A stretch of 64,000 bases of DNA from Bacteroidales bacterium (lineage in GTDB: Bacteria > Bacteroidota > Bacteroidia > Bacteroidales > Muribaculaceae). Position 1 is the first letter of the stretch, and every line of letters begins with the position of its first letter. The notes under the pieces were generated by a model. The model worked only from the letters and a program-made list of their open reading frames with translations. It did no database searches and was not told where the DNA came from. A program made the translations under genes and the position numbers. The stretch is from contig JAAVFP010000012.1 of assembly GCA_014800735.1 (NCBI GenBank), positions 43,692 to 107,691 of the forward strand, given 5' to 3'. Positions 18,601-26,637 of the stretch are shown here, piece after piece.

Positions 18601-18954
18601 GAGGATCAGCTCGTGGCCTTCGAGGAACGTCTGGTGGACCGCTTCGGCCGTGTGCCGGACGTCACCAAGGAGCTGCTCCAGGTGCCGCGCCTGCGCCGCC
18701 GCGCCCGCAAGCTCGGTATCGAAAAAATTGTGCTCAAGCAAGGCCGCATGTACGCCTTCTTTGTGGCCGACTCCAACAAGGCCTACTATCAGTCGCCAAT
18801 GTTCGGCCGCATGGTGAACTACCTGCAACAGCACCCGCACACCACCCATATCAATCAGCGCAACGACCGCCGCAATTTTTCATTCGACTCCGTTCCCACC
18901 GTCAGCTCGGCCCTCGCCATCCTCGACGAAATCCTGAGCCTCAATCCGGTTTAA
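15601..18954 (+). CDS. mfd: Transcription-repair coupling factor Mfd
   Basis: Mfd removes RNA polymerase stalled at DNA lesions and recruits UvrA. The 1117-residue product shows the UvrB-like N-terminal module (residues about 20-280), the RNA polymerase interaction domain ('GQIEVGDYIVHIDHGVGKF'), a RecG-like translocase with Walker A 'CGDVGFGKTEIAIRAA' near 582, DEEQ box 'LLIIDEEQKFGV' near 680, 'TMSATPIPRTLQFSLMG' and 'LHQLRGRVGRSSRKAFCYL', and the C-terminal TRCF domain. It overlaps the convergent metal permease gene by 14 bp at its 3' end, with no terminator visible between them. Confidence 0.98.
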   Translation: MDIQNIRKLLLSDSRKRALRSLASKPTGLITGVAGSSAAVMISAFAGKAATPPVLVVGDSLDDAGYLYFDLCRLMGEQAVAMLPSGYKRDIKYGQVDPPNQILRTETLKRIKDADPALRFVVTYPEAMAETVASRERIGDSTLHLSIATTADMATTERWLKDKGFKEVDYVFEPGQYAIRGSIFDIYGYSAELPVRLDFFGDEIDSIRIFNVETQLSEEKVQEIDITSNVGKGGQLQSLLDFVDPATLIALRNEQFTLDRIAEIARTGISAFTLLAEEGDADAVNLIVDPVRFSTQLGSFRRVGFTAAKPDDAPAAAAVMRFDCSPQGIYHKNFDLIADSFTRFLAEGYRLFILSDNEKQFDRLRSIFADRGDKIDFEGVEGTLHEGFVDHDTKVCVFTDHQIFDRFHKYTLKSDRARSGKLALSLKELGQIEVGDYIVHIDHGVGKFAGLLRTNMNGKMQEVIKLVYQNNDILFVSIHSLHKLAKYRGKEGVPPKINRIGSGAWQKVKDKTKSKLKDIARDLIKLYAARRDEKGFAFAPDSYLQHELEASFIYEDTPDQLIATQAVKADMESERPMDRLICGDVGFGKTEIAIRAAFKAATDGKQVAVLVPTTVLAYQHYHTFKDRLSDFPVRVDYLSRARSAKDTKQILEDLAAGKIDIIIGTHKLISKSVKFKDLGLLIIDEEQKFGVAVKEKLRQMRVNIDTLTMSATPIPRTLQFSLMGARDLSTIATPPPNRYPIITSVDSMSDDVVAEAINFELARGGQLFIINPRIEGLYDLEAMVKRLVPDARTIVAHGQMPPEKLEKAINDFAAHDYDILLATTIVESGIDMPNVNTIIINNAQNFGLSELHQLRGRVGRSSRKAFCYLMVPPTQPLSPDARRRLQAIESFSDLGSGIHIAMQDLDIRGAGNLLGAEQSGFIADLGYETYQKVLREAVVELRTEEFPELAGADGQGKPAEEDFVADCVIESDLELLLPFHYVPQESERISLYQELDSIEREDQLVAFEERLVDRFGRVPDVTKELLQVPRLRRRARKLGIEKIVLKQGRMYAFFVADSNKAYYQSPMFGRMVNYLQQHPHTTHINQRNDRRNFSFDSVPTVSSALAILDEILSLNPV

Positions 18955-19756
18955 CACGGCGGATGGCCGAAAACAGACGCGCCAGAACGAACGCTCCCAC
19001 CATCAGTAGCACTATCAGCGCTGAGCAGGGAACGTCGATAACCGTGGACAGGAACAGTCCGCCCACGCTGCAAAGCATGGAAATGACTACCGACGTGAGC
19101 ATGACCGGCGCGAACCGGCGGCAGAACACCTCTGCCGTAATCATCGGCAGCGACATCATGGACATCAGCAGCATGATGCCAACCAGGCGGATGGTGAGCA
19201 CTATGGCCACGGCAACAAAAACGGTCATGGCATAGGTGATGAAGCGCACCGGCAGTCCGGCCACTGCGGCAAAGTCACGGTCGAACGCCACGGCCACTAT
19301 CTGGCGGTAGCGCCAGGCAAAAAAGGCAAGAAGCACCACCGTGAATACCGCGAAGGTCCACAGGTCGGCGCTGCTCACAGTCAGGATATTGCCGAACAGA
19401 AAAGCATTGAGTTCAGGCACATAGCCCGGAGTCATGAACACAAACAGCACGCCGAGGGCCATTCCCAGGGCCCACACCACGGCAATGGCCGAATCCTCGC
19501 GCAGGCTGAACCGGCGCGACAGCCACTCCACGCCCACCGACGATCCCACGGCAAACACCGCCGCCATAGCCACCGGGCTCACGCCCAGAAAATAGCCCAG
19601 GCCCAGGCCGCCGAAGCACGCATGGGTGATGCCGCCGGAGATGGACACCAGTCGGCGCGATATAATATAGGTGCCGATAACGGCCGCGCAGACCGCTATG
19701 AGCAGCACTCCCGCAAGGGCGCGCACAAAAAAATCGTATTCAAGATATTGCAGCAT
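18941..19756 (-). CDS. Metal ABC transporter permease (ZnuB/TroC family)
   Basis: The ATG at 19756 (MLQYLEYDFFVRA) gives 271 residues; the longer track start at 19792 is a TTG inside the upstream gene. The protein has about eight hydrophobic segments and the family's 'ISRRLVSISGGITHACFGGLGLGYFLG' core, plus 'VRLVGIMLLMSMMSLPMITAE'-type sequence. It is the membrane channel of an importer for zinc, manganese or iron. No ATPase or binding protein gene is adjacent, so its partners must be encoded elsewhere. It overlaps the upstream Cys-rich gene by 17 bp, and is the last gene of the seven-gene unit. Confidence 0.92.
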   Translation of the reverse strand: MLQYLEYDFFVRALAGVLLIAVCAAVIGTYIISRRLVSISGGITHACFGGLGLGYFLGVSPVAMAAVFAVGSSVGVEWLSRRFSLREDSAIAVVWALGMALGVLFVFMTPGYVPELNAFLFGNILTVSSADLWTFAVFTVVLLAFFAWRYRQIVAVAFDRDFAAVAGLPVRFITYAMTVFVAVAIVLTIRLVGIMLLMSMMSLPMITAEVFCRRFAPVMLTSVVISMLCSVGGLFLSTVIDVPCSALIVLLMVGAFVLARLFSAIRRVKPD

Positions 19757-20195
19757 GGCCTCGGGCTGTACGGTTCTGCCTTTCTTCGGCAACTATCATT
19801 ATGAGTTCGTCGCGCACGTCGGCCGGAAGGGCCACATTGCGCAGTTGCAGGCTCCGGGCCCATCCGGCAATATCATCGGGCTGCATGCTCAGCAATATGT
19901 CGCGGAACTCCTCGCTTTCCTCGGCCGTATAGGCATCCGCCGCACGGCCTGCAAAGCGGTCCAGCTCCTCGTCATCGTAGTATTCGATTTCACGTGCAGC
20001 GGCAGCTAGCAGCGAGTCGCGCTCGCAGGTCATGTGCAATCCGCAGCACTCCTCCTGCTGCTCCGCAGGTTCCTCGGGGGCAGGCGCATCGTCCTTGTGC
20101 CGGCGCAGGTACATGCGGTGCTCGGCATAAAGCACCACGCCCACCAGCACGATGACACACAACAATATCAGCCAAAGGGGTATTCCTGCCGTCAT
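19740..20195 (-). CDS. Single-pass membrane protein with CCGxHxxC motif, unknown function
   Basis: The 151-residue protein has one N-terminal membrane helix (IPLWLILLCVIVLVGVVLYA), a short charged linker, then 'EECCGLHMTCERDSLL', a compact Cys/His cluster that looks able to bind a metal, and a helical cytoplasmic domain. It overlaps aroA by 4 bp upstream and the metal permease by 17 bp downstream. I do not know a characterised homologue. The overlap with a metal permease and the Cys/His cluster suggest a role in metal handling; this is inference. Confidence 0.75.
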   Translation of the reverse strand: MTAGIPLWLILLCVIVLVGVVLYAEHRMYLRRHKDDAPAPEEPAEQQEECCGLHMTCERDSLLAAAAREIEYYDDEELDRFAGRAADAYTAEESEEFRDILLSMQPDDIAGWARSLQLRNVALPADVRDELIMIVAEERQNRTARGHAAIS

Positions 20196-21469
20196 TCCAC
20201 TTCGTGTATGGGCTCCGAGGGGTCGGCCAGGGTGAAGCCGGCCTGGCGCAGTGCATCCCAGAACCCGGGGTAGGACTTATTCACAACTTCAACATCGCGC
20301 ACCACAATGCCGGGCACGAATATAGCCACCGGCGCAAGAGCCATGGCCATACGGTGGTCGCCATAGGTGTCGAACTCAGGCAACTCGCGCACGGGGCGGC
20401 GCGAACCGTCCCACTTCAGCACCGTGCCGTAGCCCTCGATTTCGAGCTGTGCGCCCAACTTGCCCAGCTCAGTCACAAGGGCTTCCAGGCGGTCGGACTC
20501 CTTGTGGTGCAGCGCACCCACACCGGTCAGCTCAAAGCGGATACCGGCCAGGCAGGCCGTGACGGCAAGTGCCGGAACAGCATCGGGCATATCGCTCATG
20601 TCGGCGTCCAGATGGCTGTAGAGGTCAGGAGTGGACGATAGCTCGGCACCCTCATCGGTAAACTCAGTAAGCACGCCCAGGCGTTCGAACAGGGGCGCAC
20701 TATGGCGGTCGCCCTGCAGCGAGTCATCGCGCAGGCCCGGCAGCGTGACCCATCCGGCCGAAAGGGCTGCGATTTCGTACCAGAACGCCGCGGCGCTCCA
20801 GTCAGGCTCCAGGGCATCGTCGGCCGGGCGGGTGTATTGTCCGGGGCCTACGGCCACAGTGTCGCGGTCCACGTCCGTTTCCACCCCGCGGCGGCTCATC
20901 ATGGCAGCCGTCATCTGGATGTAGGGCAGGCTCTGCACGTTGCCGCGCAGTTTCAGTGTGAGGGGGGCGGCCATCAGCGGAGCCACCATCATGAGTGCCG
21001 AAATGTACTGCGAGCTCACGGCGGCATCCACCTCAAGCTCGCCGCCACGCAGCTTGCGGCCGCGGATGTGCAGCGGCGGGAAGCCCTCGCGGCCCGTATA
21101 TTCCACCTCGGCACCCAGTGCGCACAGTGCCTCCACCAGCGGCCCTATGGGGCGCTGCTGCATACGCTCCGTGCCGGTGAGCACACAATCGGTACCCACG
21201 GTGGCGGCACACAGCGCGCACAGAAAGCGCATGGCCGTACCGGCAGGCCCAACATCCACGGTAGTGCCGTCGGTCGGAAGACCGTCGGCCAGGATGGTGC
21301 GCAGCGTGCGGGTGTCGTCGCACACGTCGGCGGCGTCGGCCAGGCCCTCGTCGGCCCGGCGTCCGCCCACATGGTTCATAATCATGGCGCGCGTCAGCAG
21401 GCTTTTGCTTGCGGGAAGCGCCACGGTGGTTTCCAGAATTTCTTCCGGCGGGAATATACGGTAGTCCAT
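20192..21469 (-). CDS. aroA: 3-phosphoshikimate 1-carboxyvinyltransferase (EPSP synthase)
   Basis: AroA joins shikimate-3-phosphate and phosphoenolpyruvate in the pathway to chorismate. The 425-residue protein has 'LPASKSLLTRAMIM' at the N-terminus, 'DVGPAGTAMRFLCALCA' (the GxxGTAxR-type PEP-binding region), 'ERMQQRPIGPLVEAL', 'SSQYISALMMVAP', the DMPD-like 'DADMSDMPDAVPALAV', 'HKESDRLEALVTELGKLGA' and 'DTYGDHRMAMALA'. It is shortened relative to E. coli-type enzymes in places but all main motifs are present. It lies 10 bp after the aminotransferase gene. Confidence 0.96.
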   Translation of the reverse strand: MDYRIFPPEEILETTVALPASKSLLTRAMIMNHVGGRRADEGLADAADVCDDTRTLRTILADGLPTDGTTVDVGPAGTAMRFLCALCAATVGTDCVLTGTERMQQRPIGPLVEALCALGAEVEYTGREGFPPLHIRGRKLRGGELEVDAAVSSQYISALMMVAPLMAAPLTLKLRGNVQSLPYIQMTAAMMSRRGVETDVDRDTVAVGPGQYTRPADDALEPDWSAAAFWYEIAALSAGWVTLPGLRDDSLQGDRHSAPLFERLGVLTEFTDEGAELSSTPDLYSHLDADMSDMPDAVPALAVTACLAGIRFELTGVGALHHKESDRLEALVTELGKLGAQLEIEGYGTVLKWDGSRRPVRELPEFDTYGDHRMAMALAPVAIFVPGIVVRDVEVVNKSYPGFWDALRQAGFTLADPSEPIHEVE

Positions 21470-21479
21470 CTGTTCAGTG

Positions 21480-22679
21480 TCAGTTAAGTGCTACATCGGC
21501 GCATTTGCCGGCCACGGCCATGCGCAGGCTTTCAAGAGCGGCAGCCAGCACACAGCGGGGCGTGCCGATGTTGAGGCGGGCGAAGCCTTCGCCCTGGGTG
21601 CCGAACACCGCACCATCGTTGAGTGCAAGGTGGGCCTTGTCCAGCAGCAGGTTCATCACCTCGCGGTGGCACAGGTTCAGGCCTCGGAAGTCAAGCCACA
21701 GAAGGAACGACGCCTCCGGGCGCACCACCTTCAGGCCCGGGATGTGGCGGCCTACGTAGTCGATTACAAATTCAATGTTGTCGCGCACATAGTCCAGCAT
21801 CTCGTCCAGCCACTGCTCGCCGTTGTTGTAGGCAGCCTCGGCACCGATGGTGGAAATCATCACCGGCGAGCTGAACTCGTTCACCATCATCCACTTGTAG
21901 TATGGTTCGCGCAGCTCCGGATTCTTGATTACCATCCACGAGCTCACCAGGCCGGGGATGTTGAAGGTTTTGGACGGTGCTCCCAGCATGATGCCTACGG
22001 CACGGGCATCGTCGCTCACCTCCAGGAAGGGGATGTGGCGGCGTCCCTCAAGCATCAGGTCGCCATGAATTTCATCGCTCACCACCACCATGCCTGCCTC
22101 GCGGCATATTTTGGCCAGTTCGGCCAGGGTGTCGGCATCCCACTGGATGCCTATGGGGTTGTGGGGGTTGCACAGCACAAGCATCTTGGGCTTTTCTTCG
22201 GCCACCACACGGCGCAGCCCGTCCAGGTCCATGCGGTACGTCTCGCCGTCGAACACGAGCGGGTTTTCCACCACACGGCGGTCATTGCCCTCCACCACCG
22301 AGCGGAAGGGCGGATAGATAGGCGGCTGAATCACAATGCCGTCGCCCGGGCGGGTGAAGTAGTTCACCGCATAGCCTATACCTTTGACCACGCCGGGTAC
22401 AAAGGCCAGCTCCTCGCGGCAGATGCCGAAGTGATGGCGGCGGCGCTGCCAGTCGATGATGGACTGCCAGTAGCTGTCCGCCACCTCGGCATAGCCCAGC
22501 ACGGGGTGCTGCAGGCGGCGGTTCAGTGCGGCCGTGATTTCAGGACACACGGCAAAGTCAAGGTCGGCAATCCACAGCGGAGTCAGATCATGACGGCCGA
22601 ACACACGGTCCAGACCGTCGAATTTGATACAGGCCGTGCCGTGACGGTCGATTATACAGTCGAAATTGTATTTTTTCAT
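21480..22679 (-). CDS. PLP-dependent aminotransferase, MalY/PatB cystathionine beta-lyase family
   Basis: The 399-residue fold type I PLP enzyme shows 'LWIADLDFAVCPEI' near the N-terminus, the 'NPHNPIG' substrate loop, 'VVSDEIHGDLM' (PLP-ring Asp), and the PLP lysine in 'GAPSKTFNIPGL'. These are hallmarks of the MalY/PatB group, which splits cystathionine or cysteine-type substrates; the W-I-A-D-x-D-F signature separates it from AspC. The precise substrate is not readable. It lies between purB (21 bp) and aroA (10 bp). Confidence 0.9.
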   Translation of the reverse strand: MKKYNFDCIIDRHGTACIKFDGLDRVFGRHDLTPLWIADLDFAVCPEITAALNRRLQHPVLGYAEVADSYWQSIIDWQRRRHHFGICREELAFVPGVVKGIGYAVNYFTRPGDGIVIQPPIYPPFRSVVEGNDRRVVENPLVFDGETYRMDLDGLRRVVAEEKPKMLVLCNPHNPIGIQWDADTLAELAKICREAGMVVVSDEIHGDLMLEGRRHIPFLEVSDDARAVGIMLGAPSKTFNIPGLVSSWMVIKNPELREPYYKWMMVNEFSSPVMISTIGAEAAYNNGEQWLDEMLDYVRDNIEFVIDYVGRHIPGLKVVRPEASFLLWLDFRGLNLCHREVMNLLLDKAHLALNDGAVFGTQGEGFARLNIGTPRCVLAAALESLRMAVAGKCADVALN

Positions 22680-22700
22680 GGCTGAGAGAGTTAGCGAAAT

Positions 22701-24059
22701 TCAGATACCGTAGCCGGTGTAGGTTGACGGGGTGATGGTGTGGAGCTCGGCACGAACTTCCTCGCTGATACCCTGAAGGCCGTCGATGAAGTTGGAGATA
22801 GCGGCCTCGTCAACCACCGAATTGGTGCGGGTAAGTGCCTTAAGGGCTTCGTAGGGTTTCGGATAGCCCTCGCGGCGAAGGATGGTCTGGATAGCCTCGG
22901 CCACCACACTCCAGCAGTCGGCCAGGTCGGCATCGATGCTCTCGCGGTGCAGGATGAGCTTGCCGAGGCCCTTGAGGGTTGACTCGATGGCAATCAGGCC
23001 GTGGGCAAGAGGCATGCCGATATTGCGGATGACGGTGGAGTCCGTCAGGTCGCGCTGCAGGCGCGACACGGGCAGTTTGCCGGCCATATGTGCCAGCAGG
23101 GCATCGGCAATACCGAGGTTGCCCTCGGAGTTCTCGAAGTCGATGGGGTTCACCTTGTGGGGCATAGCCGAGGAACCAACCTCTCCGGCCTTGATTTTCT
23201 GCTTGAAGTAGTTGGCCGAAATGTAGGACCAGAAGTCGCGGTCAAGGTCCAGGATGATAGTGTTGAGGCGGCGCAGGGCGTCGAAGCAGGCAGCCAGGTT
23301 ATCGTAGTTTGAAATCTGGGTGGTGTACTCCTCGCGCTCGATGCCCAGGTTCTCGGCCAGGAATTTGCGGCCGAAGGCACGCCAGTCGATAGTGGGGAAG
23401 GCAATGCGGTGGGCGTTGAAGTTGCCGGTTGCACCGCCGAACTTGCCGCTGTGCTTCACAGCCTTGAGGCTATCGAGCTGCACACGCAGGCGGTAGGCGA
23501 ACACCTCGACCTCCTTGCCCAGGATTGTGGGCGACGCGGGCTGACCGTGGGTTTTGGCAAGCATGGGCACGTCAGCATACTCGCGTGCCAGTTCCTCCAG
23601 GCGTACAATCAGGCGCTCGTAGGCCGGAATCATCACGTCCTTGAGGGCATCGGCAAGCATCATGGGGAAGGAGGTGTTGTTGATGTCCTGCGAAGTCAGG
23701 CCGAAGTGGATAAACTCCTTGCGGTCGGCCAGACCGAGGGCGTCGAACTGCTCCTTCAGGTAGTACTCAACGGCCTTCACGTCGTGGTTGGTGATGCTCT
23801 CTATGTCCTTCACCTTCTGAGCCTCCGCGGGGGTGAACACCTCGGGGCTGTAGATGCGGCGCAGGGCCGCGGTCTGGTCGGCGGTGAGGGCGGGCAGCTG
23901 TGCCAGGCCCACTGCGCTGAGGGCTATGAAGTATTCGATTTCAACCTTCACACGATAGCGGATTACGGCGTATTCCGAGAAATAGTCGGCCAGAGGAGCG
24001 GTTTTGCCGCGGTAACGGCCGTCGACGGGTGAGATAGCTGTAAGAGTGCTGAGTTCCAT
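22701..24059 (-). CDS. purB: Adenylosuccinate lyase
   Basis: PurB catalyses two fumarate-releasing steps in purine synthesis (SAICAR to AICAR, adenylosuccinate to AMP). The 452-residue protein begins 'LTAISPVDGRYRGKT', has 'THGQPASPTILGKE' with the catalytic His, and the superfamily signature 'GSSAMPHKVNPIDFENSEG' with the mobile catalytic serine loop. It has the length and motifs of the longer E. coli-like subgroup. It is 4 bp downstream of glsB. Confidence 0.97.
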   Translation of the reverse strand: MELSTLTAISPVDGRYRGKTAPLADYFSEYAVIRYRVKVEIEYFIALSAVGLAQLPALTADQTAALRRIYSPEVFTPAEAQKVKDIESITNHDVKAVEYYLKEQFDALGLADRKEFIHFGLTSQDINNTSFPMMLADALKDVMIPAYERLIVRLEELAREYADVPMLAKTHGQPASPTILGKEVEVFAYRLRVQLDSLKAVKHSGKFGGATGNFNAHRIAFPTIDWRAFGRKFLAENLGIEREEYTTQISNYDNLAACFDALRRLNTIILDLDRDFWSYISANYFKQKIKAGEVGSSAMPHKVNPIDFENSEGNLGIADALLAHMAGKLPVSRLQRDLTDSTVIRNIGMPLAHGLIAIESTLKGLGKLILHRESIDADLADCWSVVAEAIQTILRREGYPKPYEALKALTRTNSVVDEAAISNFIDGLQGISEEVRAELHTITPSTYTGYGI

Positions 24060-24063
24060 TGAG

Positions 24064-24999
24064 TTATATGCGGGGTTTAAAAGTTTCTATATGTCGTTGT
24101 TTCTTTTCTTCAAAAATTTCGGAGATGGCGAAAAAGATACCGCTTTCCTCCACGTCGCCGAATTCATCGTTGATGGCCGTGCCGAACATACGCATCGTGG
24201 GCGACAGGCCCATGTAGGCGTGCACCAGCGGCGGGATGGCATTGCCGCGGCTGCTCACCTCGCGGGTCAGAATCCTGAGGTCCTCCTTGAAGCTGCCGCC
24301 GCAGAACAGGGCATCCAGCTCCGCGGGGTCGGCCTCGGTTTTCAGGGCCTGGATGGGGCGCACCAGGCAGTCCGGATCCGGGAAGTATTTGTGCAGGAAG
24401 TGCAGAATCATGTCGCGGCACACTGCCGTGTAGCTCGGATACATGGTCACCTTGCCGAACAAATAGCGGATTTCGGGATTGACCACCGTGAGCGAGCCCA
24501 GACCGTCCCACAGATTATCGAGCGTAAAGAGGGCTTTGGCACCGGCGCGCGAGCTCTGGTACTCTGTCCGCACCCACGAGCGGCCAAGCTCAAGCGTGTA
24601 GGGCAGATAGTCGCGCAGGAATTCCTCGGAGAAATCAAACATGTGGCTCGTGGCGATGCGCGGGCGCCCGTTTTCGTCCATCCTGATGTCGCGTCCGCAG
24701 ATAAAGCGGTAGCCGCCCAGGATGAGTTTGCTCTCGGGGTCCCACACAATCAGCTGACTGCACGGCACCTCCATGGTGTCGAATTCGTCGATGTCGCAGT
24801 CCTTGCCCGTGCCGCCGCCGGCGGTGCGGAAGGCTATCTCGCGCAGGCGCCCTATCTCGCGCATCACATTGGGTGCGTTGTGGGCCGTCACCACATAGAC
24901 CTCGTTGCCGGCCTTGTTGGTGGTGCGCAGAAAGCGCTCGGGCGTCAGTTCAGCCTCGATAAGCTCTGTTGGTACCGGGTCGATTATTCTTTGGTTCAT
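24064..24999 (-). CDS. glsB: GNAT-fold N-acyltransferase, GlsB-like (glycine lipid synthesis)
   Basis: The 311-residue protein belongs to the hemolysin-like/OlsB-related acyltransferases, with 'QLIVWDPESKLILGGYRFICG', 'DYLPYTLELGRSWVRTEYQ' (the conserved E-L-G-R-S/x-x-V motif) and the 'AVCRDMILHFLHKYFPD' region. In Bacteroides the equivalent gene (GlsB) N-acylates glycine with a 3-hydroxy fatty acid to give commendamide, the first intermediate of glycine and flavolipin-type lipids. The adjacent PlsC-type gene, overlapping by 4 bp (ATGA), fits GlsA, which adds the second acyl chain. Assignment rests on family memory and gene pairing. Confidence 0.82.
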   Translation of the reverse strand: MNQRIIDPVPTELIEAELTPERFLRTTNKAGNEVYVVTAHNAPNVMREIGRLREIAFRTAGGGTGKDCDIDEFDTMEVPCSQLIVWDPESKLILGGYRFICGRDIRMDENGRPRIATSHMFDFSEEFLRDYLPYTLELGRSWVRTEYQSSRAGAKALFTLDNLWDGLGSLTVVNPEIRYLFGKVTMYPSYTAVCRDMILHFLHKYFPDPDCLVRPIQALKTEADPAELDALFCGGSFKEDLRILTREVSSRGNAIPPLVHAYMGLSPTMRMFGTAINDEFGDVEESGIFFAISEIFEEKKQRHIETFKPRI

Positions 25000-25832
25000 C
25001 TGGCAGTATTTAGGTCATAGACGATATTGCGGATTTTCAAAGCTGTGGCTGCGGAGTCGGTCTTAGCGCCCAGGTCCTCGGGCATCAGGGGAGCGCCGCA
25101 GCGGAGAGTGAAAACCCGGCCTCGTGCGCGAAAAACCTCGCGGGGCAGCAATATCATCTCCACATTGAATTTTATTCCTGATTTTTTTCTCAGATTGGCT
25201 AATTTGTAGAACGAGCGCGAGTTGGTACCGTCAAAGTACACCGGCACTATCGGGCGTCCGCTCTCGATTGCCTTGTTCACGAACATTTTGCGCCACTCAA
25301 GGTCGGCGATACGGCCGTCGGTCCCGAGGCGCGACACCAGTCCGGCCGGATAAATCACCACAGGGTCGGGCCCTGCCAGGGCCTCATCGAGCGCCGTCAT
25401 GGCGCTGCGGCTCTGGGCACCGTGCTTGTTCACAGGCACAAAGCACTCGCGCAGCGGCTCGATGGCCATGAGAAGGTCGTTGACCACAAAGTGGACGTTG
25501 CGGCCGCCGTAGTGCTCCGACAGCCATGCAATCATGCTGATGCCGTCCAGGCCGCCCAGCGGGTGGTTGCTCACAATCATGCACCGCGGCGAGGCGGGCA
25601 AATGCTCCGCACCCTCCACACGCAGGCTCACATCCAGGTCGCGCAGCACGCCGCGGCAGAATTCAGCCCCCCGCGCAGGATAGTTCCCGGCAAGCAGAGC
25701 GTTCATTTCCCGCTGGCATATCAGTTTCTCAAGCCCGGTCTTTACAAAGCCCGGAATAAAGCGTGCACGCTTGCCAAGGCGCTCGCTGAGCACCTTGCGC
25801 ACATTCAGTTCTATCGGTCCGGATTCTGACAT
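24996..25832 (-). CDS. glsA: PlsC-family acyltransferase, GlsA-like
   Basis: The 278-residue membrane-associated protein has the PlsC motifs 'SNHPLGGLDGI' (HX4D catalytic pair), 'CFVPVNKHGAQSRSAM', 'VVIYPAGLVSR' (block III E/P-type, here without the usual EGTR) and 'GRPIVPVYFDGTNS'. It is the first gene of the seven-gene minus-strand unit, with a promoter about 17 bp before the ATG. Pairing with the GNAT acyltransferase suggests O-acylation of N-acyl glycine to diacyl glycine lipid rather than phosphatidic acid synthesis; a general lysophospholipid acyltransferase is the alternative. Confidence 0.8.
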   Translation of the reverse strand: MSESGPIELNVRKVLSERLGKRARFIPGFVKTGLEKLICQREMNALLAGNYPARGAEFCRGVLRDLDVSLRVEGAEHLPASPRCMIVSNHPLGGLDGISMIAWLSEHYGGRNVHFVVNDLLMAIEPLRECFVPVNKHGAQSRSAMTALDEALAGPDPVVIYPAGLVSRLGTDGRIADLEWRKMFVNKAIESGRPIVPVYFDGTNSRSFYKLANLRKKSGIKFNVEMILLPREVFRARGRVFTLRCGAPLMPEDLGAKTDSAATALKIRNIVYDLNTAR

Positions 25833-25848
25833 ATTCGGTTTGAGAATG

Positions 25849-25856
25849 CAAATTTA
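25849..25856 (-). promoter_or_regulatory. -7 element of the glsA-to-permease operon promoter
   Basis: CAAATTTA reads TAAATTTG on the minus strand. Start near 25843 gives a very short leader of about 10 nt. Downstream genes are all spaced by -17 to +21 bp, and I find no other promoter inside the unit. Confidence 0.65.
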
Positions 25857-25873
25857 CCACTTTTGCCTCTATT

Positions 25874-25907
25874 TTTGGCCATCTTAGCGTATCTTTTTGT
25901 ATTTTTG
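25874..25907 (+). promoter_or_regulatory. Promoter of the SDR-like/DUF115 unit
   Basis: TTTG (25874-25877) and TATTTTTG (25900-25907) match the consensus elements with a slightly long 22-bp spacer. The predicted start lies at about 25912-25914, at the GTG start codon itself, so the mRNA may be leaderless. Confidence 0.55.
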
Positions 25908-25911
25908 CAGC

Positions 25912-26637
25912 GTGAAAAAGGGTATAATTATAATTGACAGGGGCTTCGGATTCATCCGGCCCTATGTGCAGGCCGCTCTCGAGGCCGGCACGCTGGTGCA
26001 CACGGTGTTTCCCGATGCGGATGCTCCGGATGTGGCCGTAATGCTCTCGACCACGGACGTCTACGCTCCGGGAAAACCGACTGTCCTGGCCGGCGAGAAC
26101 TCGGCGGTTGACCCGGCACACCCCCGGGTGAAGGCCGAGCAGGATTTTTTGGCCGAGTGCGGATGCCGCGGCATCCGCGGTGTGGTTCTGCGCTGCGCTC
26201 CGGTGGTGGGCACGGGCATGGAAGGCTTTGTGCGCAATCTGGCATCCGACATCTGGCGCGGTATCTTTTTTCACTTCCCCGGCAATGATACGCGCATGAG
26301 CGTGGTGCACGCCACCGATGTGGCTGCCGCCATACGGAAGATTGCAGAGGGAGCCGACGTGGCCCATGGCACAGTCCTCAACCTCACCGACGGCGCCAAC
26401 CCCACTCTCCACGACCTTGCCGAGGCCCTGGCTTTCCGCATGAACGAAAAGCGTATATCCACCCTGAGCACACGCCCCCAGCAGATGATTGGCCGGTGGA
26501 TCTACGGACCCAAATACCGCGCGTGGACCACGGAGCGTACGTTCGACGGCTCGGCCGCATGCCGTATTCTCGGCCTCACTCCCACCCCGGTGTGCGACTA
26601 TCTGCGCACGCACACCTACGACGAAACGAGCCTATGA
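25912..26637 (+). CDS. Reduced SDR/epimerase-like protein, probably lacking catalytic and NAD-binding motifs
   Basis: I choose GTG 25912 (MKKGIIIIDRGFGFI); the track start at 25897 overlaps the promoter. The 241-residue product has the second half of an extended SDR such as a nucleotide-sugar epimerase ('RGVVLRCAPVVGTGMEGFV', 'MSVVHATDVAAAIRKIAEG', 'GTVLNLTDGANPTLHDLAEAL'). The N-terminal glycine-rich NAD loop reads 'IDRGFGFIRPY' instead of GxxGxxG, roughly a third of the usual Rossmann half is missing, and the YxxxK pair appears as HPRVK. It is translationally coupled (ATGA) to the next gene. It could be a binding or scaffold protein for envelope glycan synthesis; function unknown. Confidence 0.75.
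   Translation: MKKGIIIIDRGFGFIRPYVQAALEAGTLVHTVFPDADAPDVAVMLSTTDVYAPGKPTVLAGENSAVDPAHPRVKAEQDFLAECGCRGIRGVVLRCAPVVGTGMEGFVRNLASDIWRGIFFHFPGNDTRMSVVHATDVAAAIRKIAEGADVAHGTVLNLTDGANPTLHDLAEALAFRMNEKRISTLSTRPQQMIGRWIYGPKYRAWTTERTFDGSAACRILGLTPTPVCDYLRTHTYDETSL

Noticed and set aside
26496-26633. Upstream extension of the DUF115-like gene
   Set aside because: The extra 46 residues overlap the SDR-like gene in another frame and have shadow-type composition; the ATG overlapping TGA at 26634 is a standard coupled start.
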